Of a stretch of DNA of 64,000 nucleotides, positions 12,401-25,100 are shown one piece after another. The position numbers and the translations under genes were made by a program. Each line of letters begins with the position of its first letter. Position 1 is the stretch's first letter. Source of the DNA: Paratinospora sagittata (lineage: Eukaryota > Streptophyta > Magnoliopsida > Ranunculales > Menispermaceae); the NCBI GenBank assembly GCA_035771175.1, contig CM069590.1, positions 60,613,997 through 60,677,996 of the forward strand, in the 5' to 3' direction. The notes beneath the pieces were generated by a model. The model was not told the DNA's origin, did no database searches, and saw nothing but the letters and a program-made list of their open reading frames with translations.

Positions 12401-14991
12401 GATTTTCCTCTTTTTTCAAGTGTCTTACCTCCCTGTGTTAGAGAACATTTAAATGTCATATACAGGCTTTTGCAGAATTATCTCACGGTGTATTCTCATC
12501 ATTGAAGTTCTTACCTCTACAGGGTATCCAATTCATCGTTGACGACTCGGGAGGTTTTTCCAGTGTAGCTGCTGATTTCCTGGAGAACATAGCAGATGAC
12601 TACTCACGTACTCCAGTGCTACTTTATTCTGCACGAAGTCCTGGCTCTTACTCTAGGCCTGTAAGCCGGAATAATTCCATCTCAAGAGCTCTTCATGATG
12701 CTATCTCATTCTCAAGACTATCATCATTTTGCAATTTGATTGTGCCAATGGGATTACCTTCCCTGAGTAGAAGTAAGCAGAATTTGTAAAAATAAATGTC
12801 ACCTATGGTTTTGTTTTCTGTTTTCATGTATGAAATGTTCTATTTATCTTCTTGCTCCAACTCCTACACAATCTTGTGGGTATTTCATGACCTTCCACGT
12901 GTTGCTACTTTTTTTTCCTGTTTACTGCTTTCATTCCGTATTCAAATATTTGAAGTGGCATTTTCAAGGATGAATGTCAATTTTGAAACTTGGCTGTATT
13001 GGTTTGGCACTAGGTCTCATCTTCATCATTATAGCATCGTTAATCTGTTTCTTATTCAAATATTTAACTGATTTTTTTTTCTTGTATTTGTCACCATGTA
13101 GGTAAAGCATCTACTTTTCTACGAATTGAAGATGAAAACTTGTTCCACTGCAGTGCAGTTTATGCTGCTGCATTACATTCTACAACCCTCCCATTCCTCA
13201 TGGAACCAGCTGGACCCACTGTAGACTCCAAATATATTACTGGTGCTTTAGATTTTAATAGGTTAGTGACCATGCTAGCAGGTCAAGGTAGGCAAAATAT
13301 GGTGTGTATTCTGGATGTGGCAATGCCAGCTCCTCCTTTGAGAGGTATCTATCTGAACATTCTGGATTTAAACATCTCTTGAACAAGGCTCATAAACCTT
13401 CAATGCCTCTTGATGCCAGGTAGCCGACACCAACGATCTTTCCAAGACAGTTTGCATTCTTTGACACCAGAGATAGCAGAGGATGTGGAAGACTTGCAAG
13501 CAGTGGAGAGCTTGATTGTTCATGGAGCCCTTCGTGCAGGTATTCTTTGCAACGTTACATCTCAATAATTATATTAAAGGTGCAAATTTCATTTTAGGTG
13601 CCAAATGCCCCCATGCCTGGCTCAAGTTGCAAGGCAACATGCATGCATGATGCGTCTTACTTTTTTCTACCTAGCCATTTTCTAATAGGTTTATTCTTGG
13701 TTAAATCACCTCTCTAGAAGAGGGAGGGAGGGATGGAGGTTTTCTAATAGGTTTATTCTTGGTTAAATCACCTCTCTAGAAGAGGGAGGGAGGGATGGAG
13801 GGAGAGAGAGCTGGAAAGAAAAAAGAAATAGAAGAAAAACAACAATAATTTACAATGCAAGTCCTTAAGTTATCTTTAAAGTAGCAATGAATGATAGTGA
13901 AAAGAAAAAGGAATTTCAAAAAAAAAAAAAAAGGAGAGGGAGGGAAAGAGAATTTTACCTTGAGACCAAACATTTTAGGCTTTTGAAGCTCCTTATTGTA
14001 TGCGTTATGTTACAAAACATCAAAGACTTGCATTGAAGCCCTCTCTTGCTCTCCTCTCCTAGTGTGTGAGGGAGAGCTGGAAAGAAAAAGAAGTAGAAGA
14101 GGAACAACAACTTGCAATGCAAGTCCTTAAGTTATTTAGTCTTGTGTTGAAAGAATTCTAAAGGTTTTGACTTTGAGCTCTTTTAAAGTAGTAATGATAG
14201 TGCCTTAGAGAGCAGCTGGAAAGAAAAAAAAAATGAATTAAAAAAATAAGAGGGGAGAGAGAGAATTTTACCTTAAGACCAAACATTTTAAGCTATTGAA
14301 GCTTCATATTGTACGATTACGTTACAAAACATTGATGATCACATACCATTGCTTCTTCTATTAAGAATTGGATGTGAAGACCATCTTTTACTTTTGTCTT
14401 CTGGCCACATAAGCACATATAATAAAATATATCTTGTACCAAGTTACCAACTACAAAAAGTGGCTTTTGACCCTTCCTCTTGGAAGATTGTTTTGTAAAA
14501 CTCAATAGTGCATTCTAGTTAATAATGGATTTTGTGGTGCAGGGGGTTCTCGGGCTTCTGTTTTGGAGGTACAGGATTCAGTTTCCAGTGCTTATGAAAG
14601 TGCATCGACTAGATCAATGTTCTCTCATCTGTCAGTGGCTCTTCGACCTCTTCCAGTACCACTGCCTTTTCCTTCAATTTTTGGAAACCTTATCAGCCAA
14701 TGTGGAGAGTTGGTAGACAAGCCTATTCTGGGGTCCCAGTCAAGGAGTTCGCTTGAAATTCATTCCATTCCTATGGCAGCAAGACTTCGTTCTAGCAGCG
14801 CTGTTCTGCCTTTCATAGAGAAACGCTTGGGAAACCTTAGAAGGTTAGGTATCGAGAGAGGATCCCCAGGCATCAATGTCATTCGAAGCTGGGGTCTGGA
14901 AAAAGATGAAATGGAGGACATGGGAGAGATGTTATCTAAGTTGGTTTTGACACTTGGACCGCATTTGCAAGAATCCTCTGATTCAGATTAA
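9459..14991 (+). CDS. Misato-homolog (DML1/MSTO1-type tubulin-like protein)
   Basis: Nine exons: 9459-9530, 9928-10029, 11234-11279, 11688-11766, 11850-12195, 12523-12772, 13102-13344, 13420-13539, 14543-14991, giving 568 residues. The N terminus (REIVTIQVGGFANFIGSHFWN) matches the Misato segment II family, where tubulin-like proteins begin with a strand-loop of this kind. The glycine-rich loop at about residues 224-229 (SGGFSS) stands where tubulins have their GTP-loop motif. In yeast, fly and human, Misato/DML1/MSTO1 is tied to mitochondrial distribution, fusion and chromosome segregation; the plant role is inferred only. The length agrees with the family (about 570). The intron between exons 8 and 9 contains tandem duplications described separately. 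It is convergent with the OSB gene. Confidence 0.92.
9688..9705. repeat. Interstitial telomere-like repeat in misato intron 1
   Basis: Two and a half units of TTTAGGG, the plant telomere repeat, lie in the first intron. Short teloboxes near transcription starts are common in plant genes expressed in dividing cells. This is too short to be a telomere relic. Confidence 0.6.
13678..13801. repeat. Near-perfect 62-bp tandem duplication
   Basis: The segment 13678-13739 is repeated at 13740-13801 with essentially no differences, including the GGGAGGGAGGGATGGAGG run. The identity suggests a recent event. It lies in the intron between exons 8 and 9 of the misato-like gene. Confidence 0.9.
13801..14335. 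repeat. Diverged tandem duplication of about 270 bp
   Basis: Two modules, about 13801-14025 and 14065-14335, share the same ordered landmarks: AGCTGGAAAGAAAAA, then TGCAATGCAAGTCCTTAAGTTAT (shortened in one copy), then GAGAATTTTACCTT.AGACCAAACATTTTA, then GTTACAAAACAT. The second copy carries an extra internal stretch with another AGCTGGAAAG start near 14214. It lies inside the misato intron, next to the recent 62-bp duplication. Confidence 0.8.
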
Positions 14992-15675
14992 TGGTTGTGA
15001 GTCAGCTGTTTTTCTTATTTGTTTTGTTTTGTTATTTAATATGAATCAAAATGTAACTTTTTTTTTTTTGGTTAAGTTAAAATGTAACTTAAGATGCCTG
15101 TTGCAAAGTGAATTATAGCTGTGTTCAGGTGTCTTTCTTTCCTTCTTTGTTCTTCCTGTTTTCGTTCAAACGGCCACTCACCGCACCTTTTACTGCCCAC
15201 CAGCTTTGGGATGTACTCGAGGAAGTGAGGATCCTTTTGTACCATCTGACACTCACTCAGGTTTGTTAAGTTTTTAAAGCTCAGTCTTTCCAAGATGCCA
15301 ATTGAGATTGTCCTGTCCATTGATTTCTTTAGAGCCCTTGAACAGAGATAGAACATGTAAAATTTTCATTTAGAGACTCTAGTCGTTAGAAAACTTTCTT
15401 AGAGCTATACTTTATATCTGTATCAATTTCCTTTTTGTACAACAGCTGCAAACAAATTGTGAAAAAAAACAAAGGAATAAGAACAAATTATATTGATCAA
15501 CATTTCGTCTGTTATAGTGGTGGGTGATTACTCAGTGTCCCATGCTCATCATGATGTTGCCTTTTGGTGGGTAAACTATGGTTTCTCCATTTGTTATAGA
15601 CTTATTCTTCTCCTCATTGGAATTGAAGTAGCAAATCACATTCCTGCCCCTCCTTTTGGAACCAATTATCAGGTC
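14992..15675. other. Convergent 3' region between misato-like and OSB-like genes
   Basis: The spacer is about 680 bases and must hold the 3' UTRs of both genes. An open frame on the minus strand (15072-15356) has no family resemblance I can name and lies past the OSB stop codon. No separate gene is supported. Confidence 0.6.
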
Positions 15676-17929
15676 CTAGTCCACATATTTCAAAATGGAA
15701 ACGCCAGCTCGGGTATTTGCAAGTTGTGGATGCCCTAGTTCTGCCATTTTGGAGTCATTCAGCTGGAGCTGTTTTTCAACCCACGGTGGATCTTCTGGAC
15801 TCAACCAAAGGCATTCACGAGTATCTTTGTGCTTGAAATCTGGAGCCCTCGGATTAGTCTTTGTTTTTCTATTGTCCCACCATTCATGGGGGTTTGCAAA
15901 AAACACCTGCCACAAGTAGAGGATGTCCATGCTCTTTTCTGTATCTGAAGCACCTGAAAAAGGGCAAAGAGATATATTTAATATAAAATCTCTCTTTACC
16001 CTCCAACTCATCTCCAAAAAAGCATATTATTTCTAGTAAGGGACCCAAACAAAAGCTATGAGATAAGGAGAATGTAATTGATATGATTTGTTGGTTTTCT
16101 TTTGAAATGAAATAGGACATTCTTCTCTTTTTGATTGTGCTCCATTTCACATGGTGGAAATCAACAATATCGAAACCATGACAGGGGTTCAACACCCTGG
16201 CATACATCTTTCAACTGAACATAATCACACAGTTTTATGACCACTCAAAACAGATTCTGAAAATCTATCCAACCTGGTTTGACTAATTTTTTATCATGGC
16301 TACACTTTACCATATGTGCAAAAAATAGAGGGGCACAGCTAGTGTAGGTGGCTCCCATAATTGCAGGGTGTAGGTAAGAGTTGGTGTACAGGCCTTACTC
16401 CACTTTAAAGAGATGATTTCTATGAACGCATGAACTCCCTAGCAACCTTTGCAGTTGTGCAAAGGCTAACCTTCTAGGATTTACATATTCTCTCTTAGAA
16501 AAATATATAAATTTGAAAATGTCCCAACAAAACAATCATAAGCTAGCCATAATCAAGGCAAATAATTCAAGCAAAGGAAAACAAGTGGATTTTAGAAAGG
16601 AAATCCCCAAGAGACATAGAAACAGCTCTAGAACCTGAATTCAACCTAACAAAACCTTTTCCCCTACGGAAAACTGCTCAATAATAATTTAGGAAGAAGA
16701 CTTACTAGAGATTGGATTTGCTAATCCTTTTGGTTCATAATTCTCAGATTCCTGTGCAGTTTGGTTTTTGTGCTTGCAAGCAACATAGTTCAATTCCTGG
16801 ACATTTACCTGAAAACAATAAATTGAAGATAAACAAAAAACAGCAAAATTCATTAACATCTAGTAGCATCATCAAAATTCTGCACGTCCCCTCCAAAACA
16901 TGAACCAAGATTGTATTGGATTTTCAGAAAACAATTAAATATGTTGTACGCAATTTCCACTTCATCCATCAAGTACACACCAACTACTGAGTAATAATGT
17001 GTTGCAATAAAGTGTAAAAGAGAAAAGCCCCTTTAGCAAGAGCCTGAAATGAACTACTAGTAGGTATGGTAAGCATGTACAAACCTCGTAAAAAGTTCTA
17101 ATCTTTCCTTTTTCATCAACCTTTGTGTACGAACCTAAATGACCTGAAACATAAATGAGATCGAGTTTTTTCAAATGCTTGGATGCTATTTCCCCCATAC
17201 TACCCCACATCTTCAGTAATATCCTGTTAAAACAATGCAGTACAAGATGGCTTAGCAATAGCAATAGCCTGAAATAAACTACTATAAGTCCACCATGCAA
17301 AAGAATTAAGTAAAAATTAGATATGCAAATTTAAAAAAAAAAAAAAAAAGGTCCAAAGATTGATAATTGCAAGATCTGGAGAAAAGCCCCTCTATTGAAA
17401 TATATAAGGGTGTGTTCGGTTGCTTAGAAAATGATGATATTCTCAAAAAAAAAATTGCTGATTTTTCTTGATAAAATCCTATTTTCAACTAAATCAAATT
17501 TCCACAGAAGATATGCAGCAATGAGGGGAAAATTCAAGCTAAATTGAGATAAACGAAAAGGAACAATCAAAAAGGTTCAAAACATGATGAATCTCACCGA
17601 AACGGGAGTTCTGCATGGCGCAAGGATACCACTTCAAGCATGGTGTACACACCAAATTCCCTGCATTTCACGGGTTTCACAGGAAACATAACCCTTCCAA
17701 TAAAGCTAACAGAATTGTAGAGTCGTTGCTGCCATCTAATCGTGATCGGCCGCTGGAACAGTAGCTTGTGCCGGTACACCAAGCTCTCCTCGCAATCGTT
17801 TTGCGCAGTAAATGAATTCGCACATCTAGGGCTTGGTTCCGAGGAGAAGCGAACCTGCTTCAGCTTCTGGAGTGAAAAAGGAAACACCTTGCTCCTGCAG
17901 AAGCCGGCGAGACGGAACACCTTCATCAT
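15676..17929 (-). CDS. OSB1-like organellar single-stranded DNA-binding protein
   Basis: Four exons on the minus strand: 17929-17598, 17223-17085, 16808-16706, 15953-15676, giving 283 residues. The N terminus is basic and lacks acidic residues (MMKVFRLAGFCRSK), as expected of a mitochondrial or plastid transit peptide. An OB-fold SSB-type domain follows (about residues 65-165, with IYVSGHLGSYTK near its end). A single plant-specific PDF motif then spans about 205-250, with the signatures LWQVFFANPHEWWDNR and APDFKHKD. OSB proteins bind ssDNA in organelles, and OSB1 restrains recombination of mitochondrial DNA; one PDF copy fits OSB1 rather than the multi-copy OSB forms. The first ATG of the MM pair is taken as start. 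The upstream region carries teloboxes and a palindromic E2F-like site. Confidence 0.92.
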
Positions 17930-18027
17930 GGCATCTGCAGCGAAAACTAGGTTTCATTGATGATCTTGATGATCACGATTCACGATTCTTCTTCCAAAAC
18001 CCTGATGAGCTCTTGAGAAATTCGATT

Positions 18028-18057
18028 ACCGCGAAACCTGAGCTTCAGTTTCGCGGT
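18028..18057. promoter_or_regulatory. Inverted E2F-like palindrome upstream of OSB gene
   Basis: A perfect 10-bp inverted repeat, ACCGCGAAAC and GTTTCGCGGT with a 10-base spacer, lies about 100-130 bases upstream of the OSB start codon. Each arm holds TTTCGCGG, which fits the degenerate E2F consensus WTTSSCSS. It could also form a hairpin in the leader. Confidence 0.45.
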
Positions 18058-18082
18058 TTTCCCCTTTCAAATGAATCGATAA

Positions 18083-18229
18083 TTAGGGTTTGAGTTTAGT
18101 ATTATAATAGTACCCTAGGAGTTATAGCGGGCGTGAAGCGAACCGAATTCGTGCGGTCCAGTTTGTAGTGTAAAAACACCCGAATTTATGCGATAAACTC
18201 ATTTCTGAATTTGAGTTAGGGTTTAGGGG
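18083..18229. promoter_or_regulatory. Telobox-like motifs upstream of OSB gene
   Basis: TTAGGGTTT at 18083-18091 and TTAGGGTTTAGGGG at 18216-18229 are telobox-type elements (reverse strand AAACCCTAA). In plants these often accompany genes for translation, replication and organelle biogenesis. Confidence 0.5.
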
Positions 18230-19097
18230 TTAAAGTATTATATATATATAATCTCAACTTAATCTTTTTCAAGCTGTGCAAGAAGAAGAACTTATGAAAA
18301 AGAAACAAAAGTGATTCTTTGATAAGATTGTATATTCAACAGCATTTTTATATGAAGGAAAAATATAAATTTAACTTGGTGCAAATAGGATTGTTTACTA
18401 GATTTTAAAAACAAAAAAAAGAAAATGTTCTTTCCTACTTGATTCAATTTCAAATATGAGTATTCATAGTTTAAAAAATAAAGAAGCTTAAGAATGTTTT
18501 TTTTTTTTTTTGTATGTGTGGTAAGTTAAGCGATGTCCCTTGGCAAATTTTAGTGTACCATAACAAACGGATCCATTTAGAAAGTATTACAAAAGGAAGG
18601 AGGAGCACTACTGAGAGAATTTTAATAGTGTTTCCATTACGGCAGGTAAGCTCCTTCGTCTATCGATTACGACACAAGGGCTTGAATCTCAGATAAAGTT
18701 ATGTCGCCCTACCTTGCAGTATAGAGACTCAAAGCTCTATCATCAAAGTCTTAGATTATTTATGCTTGACTTTGATACTTGACTACATTCTTTTCTTCTT
18801 CGCCTGTCACAATGACTCTTGGGTTTTCTACCCCCACCCTTAATAATAATGTTAAGTTGCTTTATTTATTTATTTTGTGTTAATAATTTTTAAAGATGTG
18901 CAGTAAACTTGGGTAATTTAGAAGGGAAAAAAAACTTGTAGAATAGGGTAATCGGGTCAAATACTCTTTGCCACCCGTACCTGAAGATCCAAACACGCAA
19001 TGGTCTTCAGTGACTAACCGACCCGTTTCCATTTTCAGCCCTAGTTAGCTCGTAAAGCAAGCTCAGTTCCAGAGTTCGGTCGAGCCTCGGAAGCAAA

Positions 19098-22000
19098 ATG
19101 GTGAGAGTGTGGTCGGCGGTGGGTAGCGGCCTCCGGCGGGTAGCGGAGGAGAGGCATTACAGGGCAGCATGTCCATCGGTTTCGTACCACACGATCCAAG
19201 CCATTCCCAGAGAGTATAGTGGAAGCAGAGTGGCCACGAAGGATAGAGCGCAAGGCCGGATTCCAGCAGTAGTTTTCTCACGAGACCACGAAGACCCAAC
19301 AAAGCCCGTCTCCCGAAAGCAGCTTTTAACCACCGAGAGAAAGCAAATCAAATCAATTCTCGAGCAAGTAGAGCTACCCTTCTTTTGCTCCACCACTTTC
19401 CATCTTCATATTCGCGCCGGCTCTGGTTCTTCCCACCTTCTTGAATCCGGAATTGTGCTACCCATCAAGGTAATATAAGTTAGAAGCATTGTTATTGGCA
19501 TTTTTGGTTTTTTTTTTTTGTTGTTGTTGTTTGATTGTTGTTGGTCTAGGTTCATAGGAATCAAGAAACAGGGGACATTCTGAATTTGGTTTTTGTGTGG
19601 GCTGAAGAAGGTTCAGAAGTGAATGTGGACGTGCCCATTGTTTATAAAGGCCAGGATCTGTCTCCTGGGATAAAAAAAGGTTAGTTTTTTTTTTTGTGGC
19701 TAATCTAAGTTTCGGGTTTTTCGATGAAGCCTCTCACATGTTTGTAGGAAGGTGGCAGTGTTGAGGATTTGGGTCATTGTGATGTTTCTTCTAAAACTCT
19801 CTCTTTTTTTAAATCCTATTAAGCCCTGAGTTTTTGTTGGCTTGATCTTATGAGCTACTTCTTGTATATGAGACTATATCACTTTTGTTTTTGATCCTCA
19901 ATTGATGACTTGGTTAGTGGGCGGCTATATTATCTATGAACAAAATTTTCGAGTGGGTATTTAGTGAATGTCTTTGATGAGGAGTTTATGATGCTCTTTA
20001 AACTGTGTTGTTGCATTTCGGGATTAAATAATATAAGAGCTTATATTTCCATTTTGAGGGTGATAATGAAGCTGAATGTACTGTTTTCATCTTTTGTTAT
20101 GAAATTTTACTTATCTATAGCTTTCGATGATTAGTAACAAATCACTGAATTTTTCATCTTCTATTCTTTTTCATGAGATGACACGATGGCTGTACAAATT
20201 TCATTTTGCCAATGCTTTTGTTCTGCAGCTCCTTTTGTGTTTCTTTTTCTATAACTTGATTGATTAATCAGATCCTTGCCAAGCATAACTATAAAGAAGA
20301 TTAATGGTCTATCACACGTGTCTGATGGAAGTGGTGGAGCAGTTTGAATTTGGCACTTTTACTCATATCTACCAGAATGACAACCACTTTTCTAATGTCT
20401 TTTCATATACAATAACTACATTCTTCATTTTCTACACTTTCCATGGCATAATGCATGCAAACTTTCATTCAACCGTGCATTTACATGTTTTTAACTCAAT
20501 TCTTTTAAACATTTTATAAGTTTCTACCTGTAAGGGTTTTGATAAATATGCCAACTATAGTCCACTAGACAAAGCTTCTGCATAAAAAGAACAACAATAA
20601 CACTATTCCTCCCAACAACTACTTGATCCTGTTGAATGTCTCAAATTCTGAGTCCAAAAAGTGAAGGAACATGTCAATTTTGTCCCAGTTGTCAAGGAAG
20701 GGTTCCTATGAATCTATGATATTATTGATCATAGGATATTCTTTAATGCTTTTAAGTAATAGACTATGCTTCATATCTATTCTTTTCTTATTGGAAGTAA
20801 CCTTGAAAGAGATGCTGAGAACACTGTATGCTTTGGTAAGTGAGCTTATAATGATTTTTTGATTAGAATGTAATGCTAAGGTGATAACCATGAGTTTGCC
20901 TTTTTCCATATTCAGCATAACTTGGTGTTGATGATTTACTCTTGGTCTTCTGTCACAGAACAGTGTCAATTTGTCGATTTTTGGAATAAAGAACTAATCC
21001 AATCATCATCTTTTAATGTTTGTAATTGTTCTGGGATTAGTAAATTTGTCTCGGGAGCATTTTCAAATTTAAGGAGTTTCTTGAGGCTTTTGAGAATGTT
21101 TAAGAATAATTTCTTTGAGATGTGTCGACTCCAAAAGAAAAAAAAAAAGAAAAAGAAAATATGTTTCTGTTTGTAAGAAATGTTCTTAAAGAATTGATAC
21201 AAGTTCTTTTTCACTTTATTTGAAGTAGTGTTTCTTGCACCAGAATGGTTTTTGTTTACAGAAGCATTCCTCAAACACGTCCTTAATGGTGCTAAAAGTA
21301 CTGTATATTTATATTTTCCTCGTGAACTTAAAGAATTCTCATCTTTAGATCTGCACTTGTGACACAATTTTATATAGGTAATCTAAAAGAAGATTTAGAC
21401 GCGATCAAACGAAAGAGAAGAGCAAGGGCAGTTAGTTATCTGTTAATATATGATTTTGAGTATCAGCTGCACTTTGGGAGTTTGTTATTTAGCTTTCTAT
21501 AGATGGTTCTGAAGTTCGAACAGTCAAAATTTAACATTGTTTCTCTGTATGTCATCATTCCATAGATAAGCTCCAGGAGGGGTAAGGAAAATCCTACTAG
21601 CTGCCATGTCCTGCTTAATCTTCTCATTTTCAATTCTGTTTTTTTATGTAATATCTATAACACTCTTGAATTTTGCTTGAACTTTATATGTAAGTTGAAC
21701 TAACGAACCTCAATAAAACCAAAGTAATCGTGCTCTAACATTGTCTCGGCCTGCAACACCATTTTGTTGAAAGGATTTTGCAGAAGCTCTGTTCTGTACT
21801 ATTGTGTTTCTTGTAACTAGGCTGTTCTTAATTATTTTATCCTATATTATATGATTCTATTCTGGTTTTAGTTTCTTTAACTGATTGGTTGTTTACTCTC
21901 TCTCTTCATGAAAACAGGGGGGCATCTCTATAAGATAAGAGACAGTCTAACATTCCGGTGCCCAGTTGAGCACATTCCTCCAAAAATTGAGCTGGACGTG

Positions 22001-22183
22001 AGCAAACTAGACATAGGGGACAGGTTGTTCACTTGCAATGTTGAGGTACATCCTTCGATGAAGCTCTTGAGTAAGGCCGAGGACATGCCCATGTGTAAAA
22101 TCTTGGCAGCAAAGTCAAGTACGTTGAACTTAAAAACTATGGTTGTGGAAACAAAATCGAAAGAAGAACCTGCAGCTGTCTAG
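19098..22183 (+). CDS. bL25-type (TL5/CTC family) ribosomal protein, probably mitochondrial
   Basis: Three exons: 19098-19469, 19550-19679, 21918-22183, giving 255 residues. The N-terminal stretch is rich in Arg, Ser and Ala (MVRVWSAVGSGLRRV), consistent with a mitochondrial targeting peptide. The core resembles the bacterial L25/TL5 general stress protein CTC family: a GRIPAVVFSR-type opening of the 5S-rRNA-binding domain near residue 53, then a beta-rich C-terminal domain. The latter has DVPIVYKGQDLSPGIKKGG near residue 160, followed by an IRDSL.FRCPVEHIPP-type segment. In bacteria this protein binds 5S rRNA in the large subunit; in plants the homologue is assigned to the mitochondrial ribosome. 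The last 25 residues are charged and not conserved. Intron 2 is 2.2 kb and shows no gene. Confidence 0.88.
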
Positions 22184-25100
22184 GGCTTTCCAAAGTGCAC
22201 CTTTTCCTTACCATTCAGGTTAGGTTGCCCCTTGGTACCTGTTTAATTGCCTAGCTCTATGTTTGAAGATTTCACCAAATGTTCATTGTTATAATAAACG
22301 GTAGCATCAGAGACACCAAACCAATTCAATATTTTACAGGAACGTGTATGAAATTCTGAATTTAGATTAATGGGTTTTTCGAGTCTGTTTTGTCCAACTC
22401 CTGATACCATAAAAATAAGGCTTTTTAAACTATGGTTCTTGTGATTTGCGACATTTTTTAAACGCTTCATTGAGATGCATTGGAATATCAGTAGCAAAGA
22501 AGCATTGGAAATTGCAGCTGTTGTGTAGACTAGTAAATGAACTGAAGGGTGGAAGACTCCTAGAAATGACCCTAAAAGAGGTAGTAGTCAAAAGGGTGTA
22601 ATTAACCAAACAAAAAATGCTCCTTTAGACCATTCTTTGCTGCATATGTATGTAGGTCAGATTCAAATTCATGACCACTTTCAAGAAATATCAACAATTC
22701 CAATAGCCCATTTAGACAGACTCTTATTGCAGTCTATCTGTCATTAGACTTGGAGACATTTTTTAACAACTACCGTTTATCTTAACTTACCAAAAGTCAA
22801 ATATGAGATTGCTGTGCTCTTGTTTCATTGCAAGACCAGTCTACCTTACTGATATCCAATATATATGGTTGATTTGCTGATTATTTTGACTAGCAATTAT
22901 ACCATCTTTTTCCTCCACATTACAGATTGGCTACGCAACTGCAAGTTCGTATAAAGACGAATTTCCCCTTTATTTCCTAGTATGAACTGGTGGTGCAAAT
23001 ATGTGACCAACATCTGTACGTTAATATAATATAATGTCAATTATCTTGAAGATGATGTAAGTTAGTGGGAACCAGTCCCATGACTAATTCTATTGGGTGG
23101 CCGTGTAAATTTCTTTAATTGTCCATGCTGACCAACAGGGGGATGGTCCTTTCTTCTTTGTAAGATTGAGATTTTCTAAAACAACAATATCATTTTGAAG
23201 GTGGCCACGCTAATGGAAGTGACGTTGAACTACTTTAACATCATAAAAACTGAACAATTATTTAATGTTCAAATTGAGCATTAGATTATAATCTGTCGTT
23301 GCTAAGGTTTCTATCACGTTGTCTACAATGGTCCTATTTGAGAAAGTTTTTTTATTTTTATAAGTGTTTCTAAGAAAAGGGTTTTTGAAAAAAGTTGGTT
23401 TTTCTCAGCTTTTTTAAAAAATAGGAAATTATGTTTTTTTCACCATAATTTTGCTAGAAGTAAGTATTACTAAACACCTTTAAACGTGTTCAGTAACAGT
23501 ACAAACCCATCCTATTTTTTGGGGTTTCAAAGTGATTGCTTTGTAAGAAATTGACAAGATGAAGTAGGTGGAGATTAAAAAAAACCATGTCATTAAATAG
23601 AACATAAGGGGGGTCCTGGCAACCAAAAGACTTCAAAACAAAAGAAAAGAAAAGAAAAAAAAAAGGTAGAAAGTGTGAACTTGCTTGAGAGACTAGCCGT
23701 AAATTAGACCTACAGTGAGTCATATAATTTGCTTCTTACAGGTCCATTTAGGCAAGTAGCATATGCACACAAGGTGGCTAACTAATTGGATTGAGCAGCC
23801 GTGTAAGAAGTTGACTCAAATGCATGTATATGTGTACTGTAACAACATGTATTTATACAACGTGAGGTTAGTTCGTTAGTTCAGAGAACAAACTGCGAAG
23901 TGTGATTGAAAAACTCATTACGAATTTGAGTCCATTCTCGTTCATTTCTGTTGAAAAAAGTACTCTTACTTTTACAAATCTTTAAATATGAAAGAATTAG
24001 TCTCGTTTCAAATAAAAGAAGAACATCTGCCATGTGTCAAAAATGATACCAAACTTAAAAATAAAACGTACTTATATTAAAATTTTATTAATATGTATAT
24101 TAATTTAGTTGGATAGAAATATCTAGGCTGAGTCATGTAGAAGTTTCGTTAATAAACAAATTGGAAAAATAGAGAAGCATATCTATAAATGAGAGTTGAA
24201 TGAAAAAAAAAAAAAAAGGAATTAAATAAGATATTCGCATAATTTTAGGAATAATGATCAAGACCCAGTTTTATAAATATATAGTGACTTGGTTCTAGTA
24301 AGTCAAAACATTACTCTTATTATTAAAATTATTGCAAGTAGAGACGGTGTAATTGCCCTGAAAGAGCAACTAAAGTCAATTATGCATTTGTATGTGACCT
24401 CCATCCTTTTTTATATTATCTTCCTAATTAATCTTATCACGGCAAGGGGTCCACGCGTAAGCTACAAGTCGCAGCAATGCTAATTCTAATGAGAACACTA
24501 CAAGTTTCTTAATTTCACGTGTTTCTTAATTTTAAAAAATATATACAAAATAGTTTTTTTTTTAAACCATTTTGGAAATTATGTTTGAAAACGATTTTAA
24601 GGCCGTGTTTGGTCACCGTACCCAAATCATGATTTTAAAAAACTTTAAAAATGAAATTTTATCGTTTTCAAGTTTTCTTTGTTTTGAAAAAGTAAAAGTA
24701 GAATTACAAAAAAAAAAAAGTAAAAGTAAAAAGGAAATTCTGAATTTCACTTTATCAACACATGGGTTTTTCTACTATTTTGAATTTTTTTTTTTCAGTT
24801 TTAAAACTAAAAACAGTTTTTAAGTTTCAAACTAAAAGTAGCCTAATGCCTATTTGACAGCGAGAAAGATTTTTTCAAAAAAAATACAGTTTTTTTTTTA
24901 AATATTTTTTTAATATATATTATTTTTAAATATTTTTATAATTATTTGATTATACATGAGAAAATATTTTTTAACACTCTAATAACATAAAATAATTAGA
25001 TAACGAAAAATTTCATAAAATATAAATATTAACATAATCAACAATACAAAATCTTTTTTCACCTCTACAGATGATAAAATATTAATAATTAAACGCATAC

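Larger units (their letters stand above)
17930..19097. other. Divergent promoter region between OSB-like and bL25-like genes
   Basis: A 1.17-kb spacer separates two genes for organellar proteins read in opposite directions. Near the OSB side are an inverted E2F-like pair (18028-18057) and telobox-like elements (18083-18091 and 18216-18229). No TATA box is obvious on either side, as is common for housekeeping plant genes. The centre (18240-18900) is AT-rich with no gene. Confidence 0.6.

Noticed and set aside
15072..15356. 94-codon minus-strand frame beyond the OSB stop codon
   Set aside because: It could be read as protein-like, but the OSB model already ends with a stop after its PDF motif. 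No family match or clear acceptor links it, so I treat it as 3' UTR.
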